A DNA stretch of 19,663 nucleotides from Pseudomonadota bacterium (GTDB lineage Bacteria > Pseudomonadota > Alphaproteobacteria > Rhizobiales > Devosiaceae). Each line of letters opens with the position of its first letter. Within the stretch, counting starts at the first letter, position 1. Under the pieces are notes generated by a model. It ran no database searches. It saw only the letters and a program-made list of their open reading frames with translations, and was not told the origin of the DNA. Shown here in pieces: positions 6,877 to 15,362 of this stretch. The position numbers and the translations under genes are program-made. The stretch spans positions 1-19,663 of the forward strand of contig JAEZBF010000300.1 in assembly GCA_023427545.1 (NCBI GenBank). The letters run 5' to 3'.

Positions 6877-8032
6877 GGTGGCTGAGGGGCTTCACCTTCA
6901 TCTCGATGCCCTCGGCGGTCTCGCCGGAGACATGTTCGCCGCGGCGCTCCTCGACCTGCGCCCGGAACTGACCGAACCGGCCCGCGAGCTCGTACGCAGG
7001 GTTCTTCCCGAGCTCGATCTGGCGCGCGAGGAGACGACCGGCGGAAGCCTGCGCGGCAGCCGCGTGCGGATCGCGCTGCCGAGCGGCGCAGCACATGGAC
7101 CGCACTTCTATCGCGAGTACGATGCCCTGCTCGACCGGTCGGCGCCGGATCCCGGCACGTCGGCACGCGCGCGCGACATCCTGCGCCGGCTGGCAGAGGC
7201 CGAGGCCAGCGTTCACGGCGTCAGCATCGATGCCGTGCACTTTCACGAAGTGGCCGACTGGGACTCGGTCGCCGACATCCTGCTGGCGGCATGGCTGTTG
7301 GAGGTTCTCGGCATCGCCTCGGCGAGCGCGGCGCCGCTGCCGCTCGGTGCGGGGCGCATCAAGACGCAGCACGGCCTGATGCCGGTTCCGGCTCCCGCGA
7401 CGCTCGAGCTGCTGAAGGACGCCCCGGTGATCGACGACGGCATTCCGGGGGAGCGGATCACCCCGACCGGCGCTGCGATCTACGCACACCTCAAGCCGCT
7501 GTCCCGCCTGCCCGATGGCGCTCACCGGGCGGTTGCGACGGGCTATGGCTTCGGCCACCGCCGGATGCAGGGTGTGCCCAATGCGGTGCGCGCAACACTG
7601 TGGCAGGCGGCACCGCAAACGGACGGCGAGCGCATCGGCGTCATCAGTTTCTCCGTCGACGACCAGTCGCCGGAGGACCTTGCGGTGGGCCTCGACCGTA
7701 TCCGCGCCGCAGCGGGCGTGGTCGACGTGCTGCAGATCGCGGCGATCGGCAAGAAGGGGCGGCTGACTGCACGGATCGAGGTGCTGTGCGTTCGCGAGCG
7801 CCTGGAGGAGATCGCCCGGCTCTGCCTCGCCGAAACCTCAACGATCGGCGTGCGCATGCGCGAGGAGCGGCGGATGATCCTCGCTCGCGAGCATGGCGAA
7901 CGGGACGGCGTGCGCGTGAAACGGGCCACACGTCCGGACGGCAGCCAGACCGCCAAGGCGGAGATGGACGATATCGCGATGGCCGGCGATCACGCCGCGC
8001 GGCAGCGGCTCAGGCGGCAGATCGAAGACTGA
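6857..8032 (+). CDS. larC: LarC: nickel-pincer cofactor nickel insertase (single-chain form)
   Basis: LarC inserts nickel into P2TMN in a CTP-dependent reaction, the last step of cofactor synthesis. Family landmarks are L-H-L-D-A-L-G-G-L-A-G-D-M at about 14-26, H-F-H-E-V-A-D-W-D-S-V-A-D-I, G-R-I-K-T-Q-H-G-L-M-P-V-P-A-P-A-T-L-E-L-L, and E-R-I-T-P-T-G-A-A-I. The ORF is one continuous 391-codon frame, unlike the lactobacillus gene, which needs a ribosomal frameshift to join LarC1 and LarC2. Start choice: the ATG at 6857 overlaps the dehydrogenase by 20 nt; a GTG at 6878, just after that gene's TGA, would give 384 residues and keep all conserved sequence. It converges on the sulfatase gene at 8046 with 13 bp between stops; no terminator hairpin is obvious there. 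Confidence 0.92.
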   Translation: MHRTGLEVAEGLHLHLDALGGLAGDMFAAALLDLRPELTEPARELVRRVLPELDLAREETTGGSLRGSRVRIALPSGAAHGPHFYREYDALLDRSAPDPGTSARARDILRRLAEAEASVHGVSIDAVHFHEVADWDSVADILLAAWLLEVLGIASASAAPLPLGAGRIKTQHGLMPVPAPATLELLKDAPVIDDGIPGERITPTGAAIYAHLKPLSRLPDGAHRAVATGYGFGHRRMQGVPNAVRATLWQAAPQTDGERIGVISFSVDDQSPEDLAVGLDRIRAAAGVVDVLQIAAIGKKGRLTARIEVLCVRERLEEIARLCLAETSTIGVRMREERRMILAREHGERDGVRVKRATRPDGSQTAKAEMDDIAMAGDHAARQRLRRQIED

Positions 8033-8045
8033 GGGCCGGCAGCGG

Positions 8046-9599
8046 CTAGGTGGCCGCGACCGGGGCCCGGGATGGTGTCGTGCGCGTATCGGGCGTGCGC
8101 GGCACGATGTCGGAGGTTTCGAGGTACCACTCGAGCAGGCGGTCCTTCAGCTCATCGACCGCCCCGGCGACTTGCGGATCACCGATGCGGTTGTCGAGCT
8201 CGAAGGGATCGTTGCGCAGATCGTAGAATTCGTCGGTGTCACCCGATCGACGCACATACTTGGCCGAGAGGCTGCGCACCATAACGGCACGGCCGTGGGC
8301 CGTCGGGTCGTTCACCTGGATGTCGATCTTGGGCCAGTAGAGGCTGCGCCAGGGCTCGTCGCCGAAAGCCTCGAGGCTCTGCGCCTCCGAGGCCTGGATC
8401 TCGCCGGGTCGGCGGCCGCCTTCGCAGAACACCACGTCGCGATGCGGATGCGCCGCATCGGCCAGAGATGGCAGGAGGGAGCGGCCGAAGCTGTCGAAGC
8501 CGGTATCGATGCCGGTCAGATCCCAGATCGTGGCCGTCACGTCGGTGAGCTCGGCCAAGGTATGGTCCCTGATCCCGGCCGACACGGCCGTCCCCGCCGG
8601 AGGCTTGACGATCAGCGGCACGCGGGTCAGCGGGTCCTCGAAATCGACCTGGCTCTTTTCGACCACGCCGTAGTCGCCGGTGTAGTCGCCGTGGTCGGAG
8701 AAGGCGAAGATCGCGGTGTCGTCGTAGAGGCCGGCGTCGCGCAGGGCCTCGACCAGCATTGCGAACTGCCGGTCGACCCTGGCGACCATCGCCAGATAGG
8801 TGCGCCTGAGCTCGTCCCAGCGTGGTTCGCTCCACCCCGACATGCCCTGCATTTCGGCGAGGCGGCGGAGCATCCGCGGCTTTCGCGCCATCTGCCCGGG
8901 CGTCGGTCGCCGACGCGGGAGCAGGCCGGCATCTTCGACCAGCGCCATGAACTCGCGTTCGGCGCCGTAGGGCGGGTGCGGGTAGAGCAGGGGCAGATAG
9001 ATGCAGAGCGGCTGGCCGGGCGGTGCATCGCGCATAAACTCGATGGCGCCCAGCACCATCTGCCAGTCGCGATCCATGTGATAGCGGTCACTTGGCAGCG
9101 TCTCGAGCGTGCCGGCATGGAACGAGTAGTAGGTGTCGCTCCCCGGCTCTCCGCGCCAGGTGCTGGCGTTGGCGTGCAGGTCGTACTGCCGTGTTGCGCC
9201 GTGGCGTTCGAAGAAGGCAGCATCGGGCTCGAAGTAGACATCGCACTGGCCTTCGGGCGGATCGTTGCCGGGCACCAGGTCGTTCTTGCCGCCCCACCAG
9301 ACGAAGTAGCCGTTTTCGCGCAGCACCTCGAACATGTGCCGCTGCCCGCGCTCGCGATGGATCATGTGGTGCAGCGAGCGGTGGCCGTGGACGTGCGGAT
9401 AGAGCCCGGTCGTGAACGAGCACCGGCTGGGCGTGGAGATCGTCGCCTGCGAGAAGGCCAAGGAGAAGGACACCGCGTCGTCGCGCACGAGGGCGTCGAA
9501 CGCGGGCGTGACCCCGCCCGGGTGGCCGAGGTGGCCGAGCGTATCGGCGCGCCACTGGTCGGGGTTGAAGATCAGGATGTGCGGGCGCCGCTGGGTCAT
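8046..9599 (-). CDS. Sulfatase family hydrolase, Ser-type active site
   Basis: A 517-residue alkaline-phosphatase-superfamily sulfatase. The N-terminus M-T-Q-R-R-P-H-I-L-I-F-N-P-D-Q-W-R-A-D carries the first metal ligands. The signature reads I-S-T-P-S-R-C-S-F-T-T-G, with Ser55 at the formylglycine position and Arg59 conserved. S-D-H-G-D near residue 300 and the following R-V-P-L-I-V are the second metal/Lys region. Ser-type sites are matured by radical-SAM anSME enzymes, not by the Cys-specific FGE; neither is in this window. If no anSME exists, the protein may be a sulfatase-fold phosphatase or phosphonate hydrolase, or inactive. No signal peptide, so cytoplasmic. The frame extends upstream to 9773, but that part is a shadow of the preceding sulfatase; ATG 9599 has GGAACC 5' of it and lies 16 nt after that gene's stop. 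Last gene of the transporter operon. Confidence 0.88.
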   Translation of the reverse strand: MTQRRPHILIFNPDQWRADTLGHLGHPGGVTPAFDALVRDDAVSFSLAFSQATISTPSRCSFTTGLYPHVHGHRSLHHMIHRERGQRHMFEVLRENGYFVWWGGKNDLVPGNDPPEGQCDVYFEPDAAFFERHGATRQYDLHANASTWRGEPGSDTYYSFHAGTLETLPSDRYHMDRDWQMVLGAIEFMRDAPPGQPLCIYLPLLYPHPPYGAEREFMALVEDAGLLPRRRPTPGQMARKPRMLRRLAEMQGMSGWSEPRWDELRRTYLAMVARVDRQFAMLVEALRDAGLYDDTAIFAFSDHGDYTGDYGVVEKSQVDFEDPLTRVPLIVKPPAGTAVSAGIRDHTLAELTDVTATIWDLTGIDTGFDSFGRSLLPSLADAAHPHRDVVFCEGGRRPGEIQASEAQSLEAFGDEPWRSLYWPKIDIQVNDPTAHGRAVMVRSLSAKYVRRSGDTDEFYDLRNDPFELDNRIGDPQVAGAVDELKDRLLEWYLETSDIVPRTPDTRTTPSRAPVAAT

Positions 9600-9615
9600 C
9601 GAGGTGGTTCCGGTA

Positions 9616-11454
9616 CTAGGCACGTGCGACGCTCGCCGGCGCGTGGTGCACCATCCCGGCCTGCGCGCCGCCGGTGTAGAGATCGAAGCGGAAAACGTGG
9701 CTGTCGGGCCGGTACTCGCCGGTGAGGCCCAGCCGCAGGTATTCGGCGGCGCCGCGGACGTATTCGTCGGCATCGGCGGCGGCGCGGGTGACGGTGCCGA
9801 GCGCGATGTCGGGGCGATGCGGCAGATAGGTCAGCGCCTCGATCGCCTGCAGGCGGAGCCGCGGGTTGGTCTCATGGTCCACGATGGCGCAGAGCAGCGC
9901 GATGGAGGGCTCCGCGTCGGCGTAGCCCAGCGCTTCGGCGAGCGGCACGCGGACGTGCGGATCGGGCTCGGTCGCAAGCGCCTGCGCCACGGCAGCCGGC
10001 ATGGGATGGCCGGCGATCGCCAGCATGAGCAGCCCCTGCGCCGCCCAGTAACGCATGACCATGGAGCGGTGCGAGAGACCTTCGACCAGCGCCGGGGCCT
10101 GTGCCGGATCGCGCCGGATCGCGCGATTGGCGAGCGCGAGCACCTCGGCAATGGGGTAAACACCGGGGTCGCGGCTCGCGTCCCACGGCTCGGCCGCGCT
10201 GCCTTCGGGGATGAAGCCGCAATCGTGGACGGCGAGCATGTGCTCGTCCAGTGCCGCGCGCATCTCGTCGAGCAACTGCAGGTGCTCCGGGTTGCCGGCG
10301 AGGTTGAGGGTTTCGTCGGGATCGGCGGCGAGGTCGTAGAGCTCCTCGGCCGGCTTGGTGTGCCAGAAGCGGTCCTGCAGCGGGTTGAGGGCGGCCTCGA
10401 GGTGCCGGCGCTCGTAGTCCTGGTAGGCGCGGCTTTCCCAGGCGAAGGCGTAGTGCTGGCCCCAGATGCGGTGCGGAAAATAGTTGCGGATGTAGCGATA
10501 GCGGCTGCTGCGCGCGGTGCGCGTCATGTCGGCGTGCTCGTCCATGCGGTCGCGGCCGGAGAATGCGAAGCGGCGCGGCGAGCGGCCGACGATCGGCTGG
10601 CCGTGGATGCCGGCGGGGGCAGGGCATCCGGCGATGGCGGCCAGTGTCGGCAGGAGGTCGACCAGCGAGACGGGATCGGCGATGCGGGTGCCGGCAACGA
10701 GCGGCACGAGCGTGCGCCAGCGCTCGGGCACGCGCACGATCAGGGGCACGCGCAGGCCTTCGTCGTAGCAGAAGCGCTTGGAGCGCGGCAGCGGCGAGCC
10801 GTGGTCGGAATAGTAGAAGGCGATGGTGTTGTCGCGCTCGCCCTCGGCGTCGAGTTCGGCGAGGCGCTCGCCCATGAAGCGGTCCATGCGCGCGATGGCG
10901 TTGTAGTGGTTGGCGAGGGCGAAGCGGGTGCCCTCGGTGTCGGGCAGGTAGGCGGGGAGCGTCACGTCGCCGGGCGCGACCTCGCCGCCGCCGCGTTCCT
11001 GAAAGACGCAGGATTCGTGGGTTTCCATGCAGTTGAAGACGGCAAGGAACGGCTGCCCGGGACTGCGTCTGCGCCAGTGCGCCTCGCGGCTGCTTTCGTC
11101 CCAGATCGCGGCGGGGTCGATGTCGCAGTTGTAGTGGGTCTTGGCGTTGTTGGTGCAGTAGTAGCCGGCGGCCCGGAGCATCTCGGGGTAGGTGACGATG
11201 CCGGGCGGGGTGGGGCCGAACCCGGTCATCTGGTTGGCCGGCGGCGCGCTCTCCCCGCGACGGCCGGTCAGGAACCAACAGCGCGACGGCGCGCAGACGG
11301 GGGAGGTGGCGAAGGCCGCCTCGAACACGGTGCCCTCGCGAGCCAGCGCGTCGAGGTTGGGCGTCCGCGCCAGCGGGTCGCCGTAGGGCCCGAGGCGCGG
11401 CGGGCAGTCCTCGCTGACCAGCCAGAGGATGTTGGGGCGATCCTTTGCGGTCAT
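9616..11454 (-). CDS. Sulfatase with C-terminal HEAT-like repeats (heparan N-sulfatase-like), Cys-type
   Basis: A 612-residue sulfatase, longer than usual because of its C-terminus. The N-terminus N-I-L-W-L-V-S-E-D-C-P-P-R-L-G-P-Y-G-D resembles the heparan N-sulfatase (sulfamidase)-like branch. The signature is V-C-A-P-S-R-C-W-F-L-T-G with Cys54 as the residue converted to formylglycine, followed by T-H-Y-N at 106 and Y-S-D-H-G-S near residue 225, with a Lys shortly after. Residues from about 440 to 580 are Ala/Leu-rich helical repeats of about 35 residues (for example H-V-R-V-P-L-A-E-A-L-G and R-L-R-L-Q-A-I-E-A-L), HEAT-like. No signal peptide or lipobox: predicted cytoplasmic. The start codon overlaps the ABC ATPase stop by ATGA (11451-11454). 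FGE is needed and is not in the window. The substrate is presumably the sulfated ligand brought in by the ABC system (inference). Confidence 0.9.
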   Translation of the reverse strand: MTAKDRPNILWLVSEDCPPRLGPYGDPLARTPNLDALAREGTVFEAAFATSPVCAPSRCWFLTGRRGESAPPANQMTGFGPTPPGIVTYPEMLRAAGYYCTNNAKTHYNCDIDPAAIWDESSREAHWRRRSPGQPFLAVFNCMETHESCVFQERGGGEVAPGDVTLPAYLPDTEGTRFALANHYNAIARMDRFMGERLAELDAEGERDNTIAFYYSDHGSPLPRSKRFCYDEGLRVPLIVRVPERWRTLVPLVAGTRIADPVSLVDLLPTLAAIAGCPAPAGIHGQPIVGRSPRRFAFSGRDRMDEHADMTRTARSSRYRYIRNYFPHRIWGQHYAFAWESRAYQDYERRHLEAALNPLQDRFWHTKPAEELYDLAADPDETLNLAGNPEHLQLLDEMRAALDEHMLAVHDCGFIPEGSAAEPWDASRDPGVYPIAEVLALANRAIRRDPAQAPALVEGLSHRSMVMRYWAAQGLLMLAIAGHPMPAAVAQALATEPDPHVRVPLAEALGYADAEPSIALLCAIVDHETNPRLRLQAIEALTYLPHRPDIALGTVTRAAADADEYVRGAAEYLRLGLTGEYRPDSHVFRFDLYTGGAQAGMVHHAPASVARA

Positions 11455-13529
11455 GAGATCGGCACCGCTTCTGCCATGGGCGGTGCTGGCGGCGGGGCGG
11501 CGAGGATCGCGTCCTGCTGGAAGTGGCAGGCGGCGCGGTGGCCGTCCTCACCGCTGAGCGCCGGGTCCTTGTCGATGCAGATCGTGCGCGAGGGGTCGGC
11601 GAGCGGTCCGATCGGACACCGCGTGCGGAAGCGGCAGCCGCTCGGCGGGTTGCGCGGGCTCGGCACGTCGCCGCGCAGGATCGCCTTGCGCGCCATGGCT
11701 TGCGGGTCCGGCACGGGGCGCGGCGTCGAGGACATCAGCACCGCGGTATAGGGGTGCCGGGGGCGTGCATAGACCGCCGCGGTCGGGCCCTCCTCGACGA
11801 TGCGGCCCAGATACATGACCGCGACGCGGTCGCTGAGATGGCGCACGACGGCGAGGTTGTGGGCGATGAACAGCACCGCGAGACCGAGCCGGTCGCGCAG
11901 GTCTGCGAGCACGTTGATGACCTGGGCCTGGATCGAGACGTCGAGCGCGGAAACCGGCTCGTCGCAGATCAGCACCTTTGGCCGCACCGCGAGCGCGCGC
12001 GCGATGCCGATGCGCTGGCGCTGGCCGCCTGAGAAGGCGCGGGGGTAGCGCGCGAGGTACGACGGATCGAGCCCGACCAGCTCCAGCAGGGCCCGCGCTT
12101 CGGCCTCGCGCTCGCGCGGCGGCACGCCGCGCATCTCGAGCGCCTCGGAGAGGATGCTGCGGATGTTGAGGCGCGGGTTGAGCGAGGCATAGGGGTCCTG
12201 GAACACATACTGGACCGTAGCGCGGACGCGCGCCGACGCCTTGGCGTCGAAGACGGTGACGTCCTCGCCTTCGACCAGGATCTGCCCCTCGCTGGGCTGA
12301 TTGAGGCCGACGATGGTGCGCGACAGCGAGGTCTTGCCGCAGCCCGACTCTCCGACGAGCCCGAGCGTTTCGCCCGGGCGCACCGCAAGACTGACGCCGT
12401 CGACCGCAAGGAGCGGCTTGTCGCGTCCAAAAAGGGTCCGGCGGGAGCCGAAGTTCACCTTGAGGTCGCGTACTTCGAGGATGGGCGCGGCCGCCGCGGG
12501 TCCCCGTCTGGAGGCGGTGGCGCGGTCCGCGTAGGGCAGGGGCGGCAGTTGCCCTTCACGCAGCGCAACGTGGCAGGCCGACCGGCTCTGCGGCCGCTCG
12601 GGCACCACGTCGAGGGGCGGCACGACGCGGTGGCAGATGTCTTCGGCATAGCTGCAGCGCGGGTGGAAGGCACAGCCGGGCGGGAGCTGCGAGAGGTCCG
12701 GCGTTGCCCCCGGTATGGCTTGCAGACGCTCCTGGGCTTCGCCGTCGACCTGCGGCATCGAACGCAGCAGCGCCCGGGTATAGGGATGCTGAGGCGCTTC
12801 GAAAATGTCGGCGGTCGCGCCCTGTTCGACCACCCGGCCGGCGTACATGACAACCACGTCGTCGCAGAGCTCGGCGACCACTCCCATGTCGTGGGTGATG
12901 AGGATCACCGCCACGCCGTACCGGTCGCGCAGGTCGACGAGCATGCGCAGCACTTGTGCCTGGATGGTGACGTCAAGCGCGGTCGTCGGCTCATCGGCCA
13001 CGATCAGTGGCGCGGCGTTGGCGATGGCGATGGCGATAACGACGCGCTGCCGCATGCCCCCGGAAAACTGGTGCGGGAAGTCGTTGATGCGGCCTTCCGC
13101 ATCGGGAATACCGACCTGCCGCAGCAGCTCGACGGCTCGACCCTGCGCTGCCTTCCGCGACGTCCCGTGGACGACGAGCGCCTCCTCGATCTGCCAGCCA
13201 ACCGTCTTGACCGGATTGAGCGCGGCCTGCGGATCCTGGAACACCATGGCAATCTGGCGTCCGCGAACCTGGCGCATCTCGTCTTCGGAGAGGCCCATCA
13301 GGTCCCGGCCATCGAATACAATCTGACCGCCGGTGATGACGCCAGGGTCAGGCACCATGCGCATGATCGACTTCGCGGTCAGCGACTTGCCCGACCCCGA
13401 CTCACCCACGATCCCGAGGATGCGGCCCTTGGCGACGCTGAAACTCACGTCGCGCAGCGCGTTCATCCAGCCTTTTCCGGTACGGAACTGGGTGACCAGC
13501 CCACGGACTTCGAGCAGAGGCGTGGTCAC
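11451..13529 (-). CDS. Oligopeptide-family ABC transporter, fused double ATPase (DppD-DppF type)
   Basis: A 692-residue fusion of the two ATPases that power Dpp/Opp/Gsi-type importers. Domain 1 (about residues 5-330) has Walker A G-E-S-G-S-G-K-S, signature F-S-G-G-M-R-Q-R, Walker B L-I-V-A-D-E-P-T, and H-loop I-T-H-D. Domain 2 (about 350-665) has G-E-S-G-C-G-K-T, F-S-G-G-Q-R-Q-R, V-L-I-C-D-E-P-V, and I-A-H-N. Both end in the oligopeptide-type Cys-containing tail (G-C-A-F-H-P-R-C-S-Y-A and G-C-R-F-R-T-R-C-P-I). All ATPase motifs look intact. It starts at GTG (13527-13529), overlapping the permease stop as GTGA, and ends overlapping the sulfatase start, so it is translationally coupled on both sides. 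Transported ligand unknown; the sulfatases downstream suggest a sulfate ester. Confidence 0.94.
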   Translation of the reverse strand: MTTPLLEVRGLVTQFRTGKGWMNALRDVSFSVAKGRILGIVGESGSGKSLTAKSIMRMVPDPGVITGGQIVFDGRDLMGLSEDEMRQVRGRQIAMVFQDPQAALNPVKTVGWQIEEALVVHGTSRKAAQGRAVELLRQVGIPDAEGRINDFPHQFSGGMRQRVVIAIAIANAAPLIVADEPTTALDVTIQAQVLRMLVDLRDRYGVAVILITHDMGVVAELCDDVVVMYAGRVVEQGATADIFEAPQHPYTRALLRSMPQVDGEAQERLQAIPGATPDLSQLPPGCAFHPRCSYAEDICHRVVPPLDVVPERPQSRSACHVALREGQLPPLPYADRATASRRGPAAAAPILEVRDLKVNFGSRRTLFGRDKPLLAVDGVSLAVRPGETLGLVGESGCGKTSLSRTIVGLNQPSEGQILVEGEDVTVFDAKASARVRATVQYVFQDPYASLNPRLNIRSILSEALEMRGVPPREREAEARALLELVGLDPSYLARYPRAFSGGQRQRIGIARALAVRPKVLICDEPVSALDVSIQAQVINVLADLRDRLGLAVLFIAHNLAVVRHLSDRVAVMYLGRIVEEGPTAAVYARPRHPYTAVLMSSTPRPVPDPQAMARKAILRGDVPSPRNPPSGCRFRTRCPIGPLADPSRTICIDKDPALSGEDGHRAACHFQQDAILAAPPPAPPMAEAVPIS

Positions 13530-14413
13530 GAGTCTGCTCGCGACTGGAGCACCGCAGCGTTGAGCGCATCGGCAATGAGGTTGAAGCCAAGCGCCAGCAG
13601 CAGCAGCATGATGACCGGACCTCCGGTGTACATCGGCTGCGCGTAGACATAGCGGATGCCGACGTTGAGCAACGTTCCGAGCGAGGGCGTGGGCGGCTGG
13701 ATGCCGAGCCCGACGATCGACAGCGCCGCCTCGAGGAAGATTCCCGCGATCATCGACAGCGAAAGCTGCACGAAGAGCGGATCGAGCGTGTTGGGGAGGA
13801 TGTGGCGGAGCATGATCCGGCCCCTGCCGACCCCAAGCACGCGCGCGGCGAGCACGTATTCGCGGCCCATTTCCGACAGCAGTTGCGCGCGAGCCAGCCG
13901 TCCGAACTGCGGCAGCGAGAAGATGACGATGCTCACGGCCAGTGCCGGCCAGCCGGGCCCCATGATGATCACGATGCAGATGCCGAGCACAATGCTGGGG
14001 AAGCCGAGGATGATGTCGAACAGGCGCTGGAAGGCATTGCCCAAGGAGAGCGATACCGCACCGGCAAGCCCCATGAGCGTCCCGATCACCATGGCAATCG
14101 GCACCGCCACGATCACCAGGCTGATGGAAATCCTCAGCGCATAGATGCAGCGCACGAAGATGTCGCGGCCGAGCTCATCAGTGCCGAAGGGGCGGAGAAG
14201 CGTGGGCGGCATGAAGCTGTCGCGCGTCTGCTGGTCCACACCGCCGGGGAAAATGAGCGGTGCGAGGAGTGCGGCGAGCGACAGCGCGACGAGGAGGCCA
14301 CTGCCGATCAGCCCCTTGGGCGTAAGGAGCGCGGCAAAATAGCGGCGCAGACCGTCTGCCAAAGGGCTCGGGCGAGGAGATCGATCGACCACGGCAACTT
14401 CACCTGCGGTCAT
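13526..14413 (-). CDS. ABC transporter permease, DppC type
   Basis: A 295-residue inner-membrane permease. It has about six hydrophobic segments, the first at about 36-56 (G-S-G-L-L-V-A-L-S-L-A-A-L-L-A-P). The D-E-L-G-R-D-I-F motif after the first segment is typical of DppC/OppC. The cytoplasmic EAA loop reads E-Y-V-L-A-A-R-V-L-G-V-G-R-G-R-I, followed by R-H-I-L-P-N-T, and docks onto the ATPase. The start overlaps the upstream permease stop by 4 nt (ATGA, 14410-14413). It pairs with the DppB-type partner to form the channel for the ligand delivered by the family-5 binding protein. Confidence 0.94.
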   Translation of the reverse strand: MTAGEVAVVDRSPRPSPLADGLRRYFAALLTPKGLIGSGLLVALSLAALLAPLIFPGGVDQQTRDSFMPPTLLRPFGTDELGRDIFVRCIYALRISISLVIVAVPIAMVIGTLMGLAGAVSLSLGNAFQRLFDIILGFPSIVLGICIVIIMGPGWPALAVSIVIFSLPQFGRLARAQLLSEMGREYVLAARVLGVGRGRIMLRHILPNTLDPLFVQLSLSMIAGIFLEAALSIVGLGIQPPTPSLGTLLNVGIRYVYAQPMYTGGPVIMLLLLALGFNLIADALNAAVLQSRADS

Positions 14414-15360
14414 GAGGATTCCAGCCGGATACGCGGGTCAAGCGCGGCAAGCAGGATTTCGGACAGCAGGTGGACGAGCACGGCGATCACCACTGCGCCC
14501 AGCACAAGGACCTGGACCACCTCGTAATCGCGCGAACTCACCGCCTCGACCGCCATCAACCCCAGTCCGTTGCGACCGAAAATGGCCTCCATCACGACGG
14601 CGCCGGCGAGCAACTCGCCCACCCGTATGCCAGTCGCCACGATGGCTGTGCTCAGCGAATTTCGGAGGATGTGGGAGATCGCGATGCGCCCCCGCGGCAC
14701 GCCCTTGGCACGAGCGAAATCGACGAAGTCCTCCTGCCGGACCTGATACATGCGGGCCTGGATCAGGCGGGCGATCATCGCGGCCTGTGGCAGGGCCAGT
14801 GCCAGCGACGGCAGCAGCAGATAGGAAAAGCCCAATGCGGGATTGGTAAAGATGGAAACCTCGCCCGAGATCGGCAGCAGCCGCCACGCGATGCCGAGCG
14901 CGAGGATCATGATCAGGCCGGTGACATGGGGCGGAGTGGCCAGCATGATGCTGAGCCCGGTGTCGAGCGCGGCCCGGCCCGGGCCGCGGGTCAGCGCGCC
15001 GGCGAGGATGCCCAGGGCAAGGCCGATGGCGATCATCAGGATGGTGGCCGAGAGCGCCAGCTCGAGCGTGCTGCCCAGCCGCGTCATGATGAGCTGGGCG
15101 ATGGGCCGGTTGCTGATCAGCGACGTCCCGAGGTCGCCGCGAAACAAACCGCCCAGCCAATCGAGGTATTGCCACGGAAGCGGCTGGTCGAGGCCCATCT
15201 TCACGCGGATGGCCTCGACCTGCTCAAGCGTTGCTTCGGGTCCCGCGACCACCAATGCCGGATCGCCGCCTCCCAGCCTGGGCAGCAGGAAGGCGACGAC
15301 CGAGGTGATGAAGAGCATGAAGGCAACCGAGGGCAGCCTTCCTGCCAGGAATCGCAGCAT
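14410..15360 (-). CDS. ABC transporter permease, DppB type
   Basis: A 316-residue inner-membrane permease. The N-terminal segment (L-R-F-L-A-G-R-L-P-S-V-A-F-M-L-F) is the first of about six hydrophobic segments, with P-W-Q-Y-L-D-W-L-G-G-L-F-R-G-D-L-G-T-S at about 62-80 as in DppB/OppB proteins. The EAA loop reads D-F-V-D-F-A-R-A-K-G-V-P-R-G-R-I, then S-H-I-L-R-N-S. The ATG lies 2 nt after the binding-protein stop. The last residues overlap the DppC-type gene. Function is inferred from family and operon position; the ligand is unknown. Confidence 0.94.
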   Translation of the reverse strand: MLRFLAGRLPSVAFMLFITSVVAFLLPRLGGGDPALVVAGPEATLEQVEAIRVKMGLDQPLPWQYLDWLGGLFRGDLGTSLISNRPIAQLIMTRLGSTLELALSATILMIAIGLALGILAGALTRGPGRAALDTGLSIMLATPPHVTGLIMILALGIAWRLLPISGEVSIFTNPALGFSYLLLPSLALALPQAAMIARLIQARMYQVRQEDFVDFARAKGVPRGRIAISHILRNSLSTAIVATGIRVGELLAGAVVMEAIFGRNGLGLMAVEAVSSRDYEVVQVLVLGAVVIAVLVHLLSEILLAALDPRIRLESS

Positions 15361-15362
15361 GC

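Noticed and set aside
8033..8045. Shared terminator between convergent larC and sulfatase genes
   Set aside because: Only 13 bp, GC-rich, with no stable stem plus T-run visible.
8172..9725. A 517-codon plus-strand open frame opposite the Ser-type sulfatase
   Set aside because: Low-complexity shadow of the minus-strand gene; no motif, no ribosome site.
9600..9773. N-terminal extension of the Ser-type sulfatase to 9773
   Set aside because: These 58 residues are Thr/Ser/Pro/Arg-rich and lie inside the upstream sulfatase gene in another frame; the family N-terminus starts at the ATG at 9599.
9412..11751. A 779-codon plus-strand open frame opposite the sulfatase and ATPase genes
   Set aside because: Its translation is Gly/Ala/Val/Arg-rich with no recognisable domain. 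The minus strand carries full sulfatase and ABC motifs. It is a shadow of GC-rich codon use.
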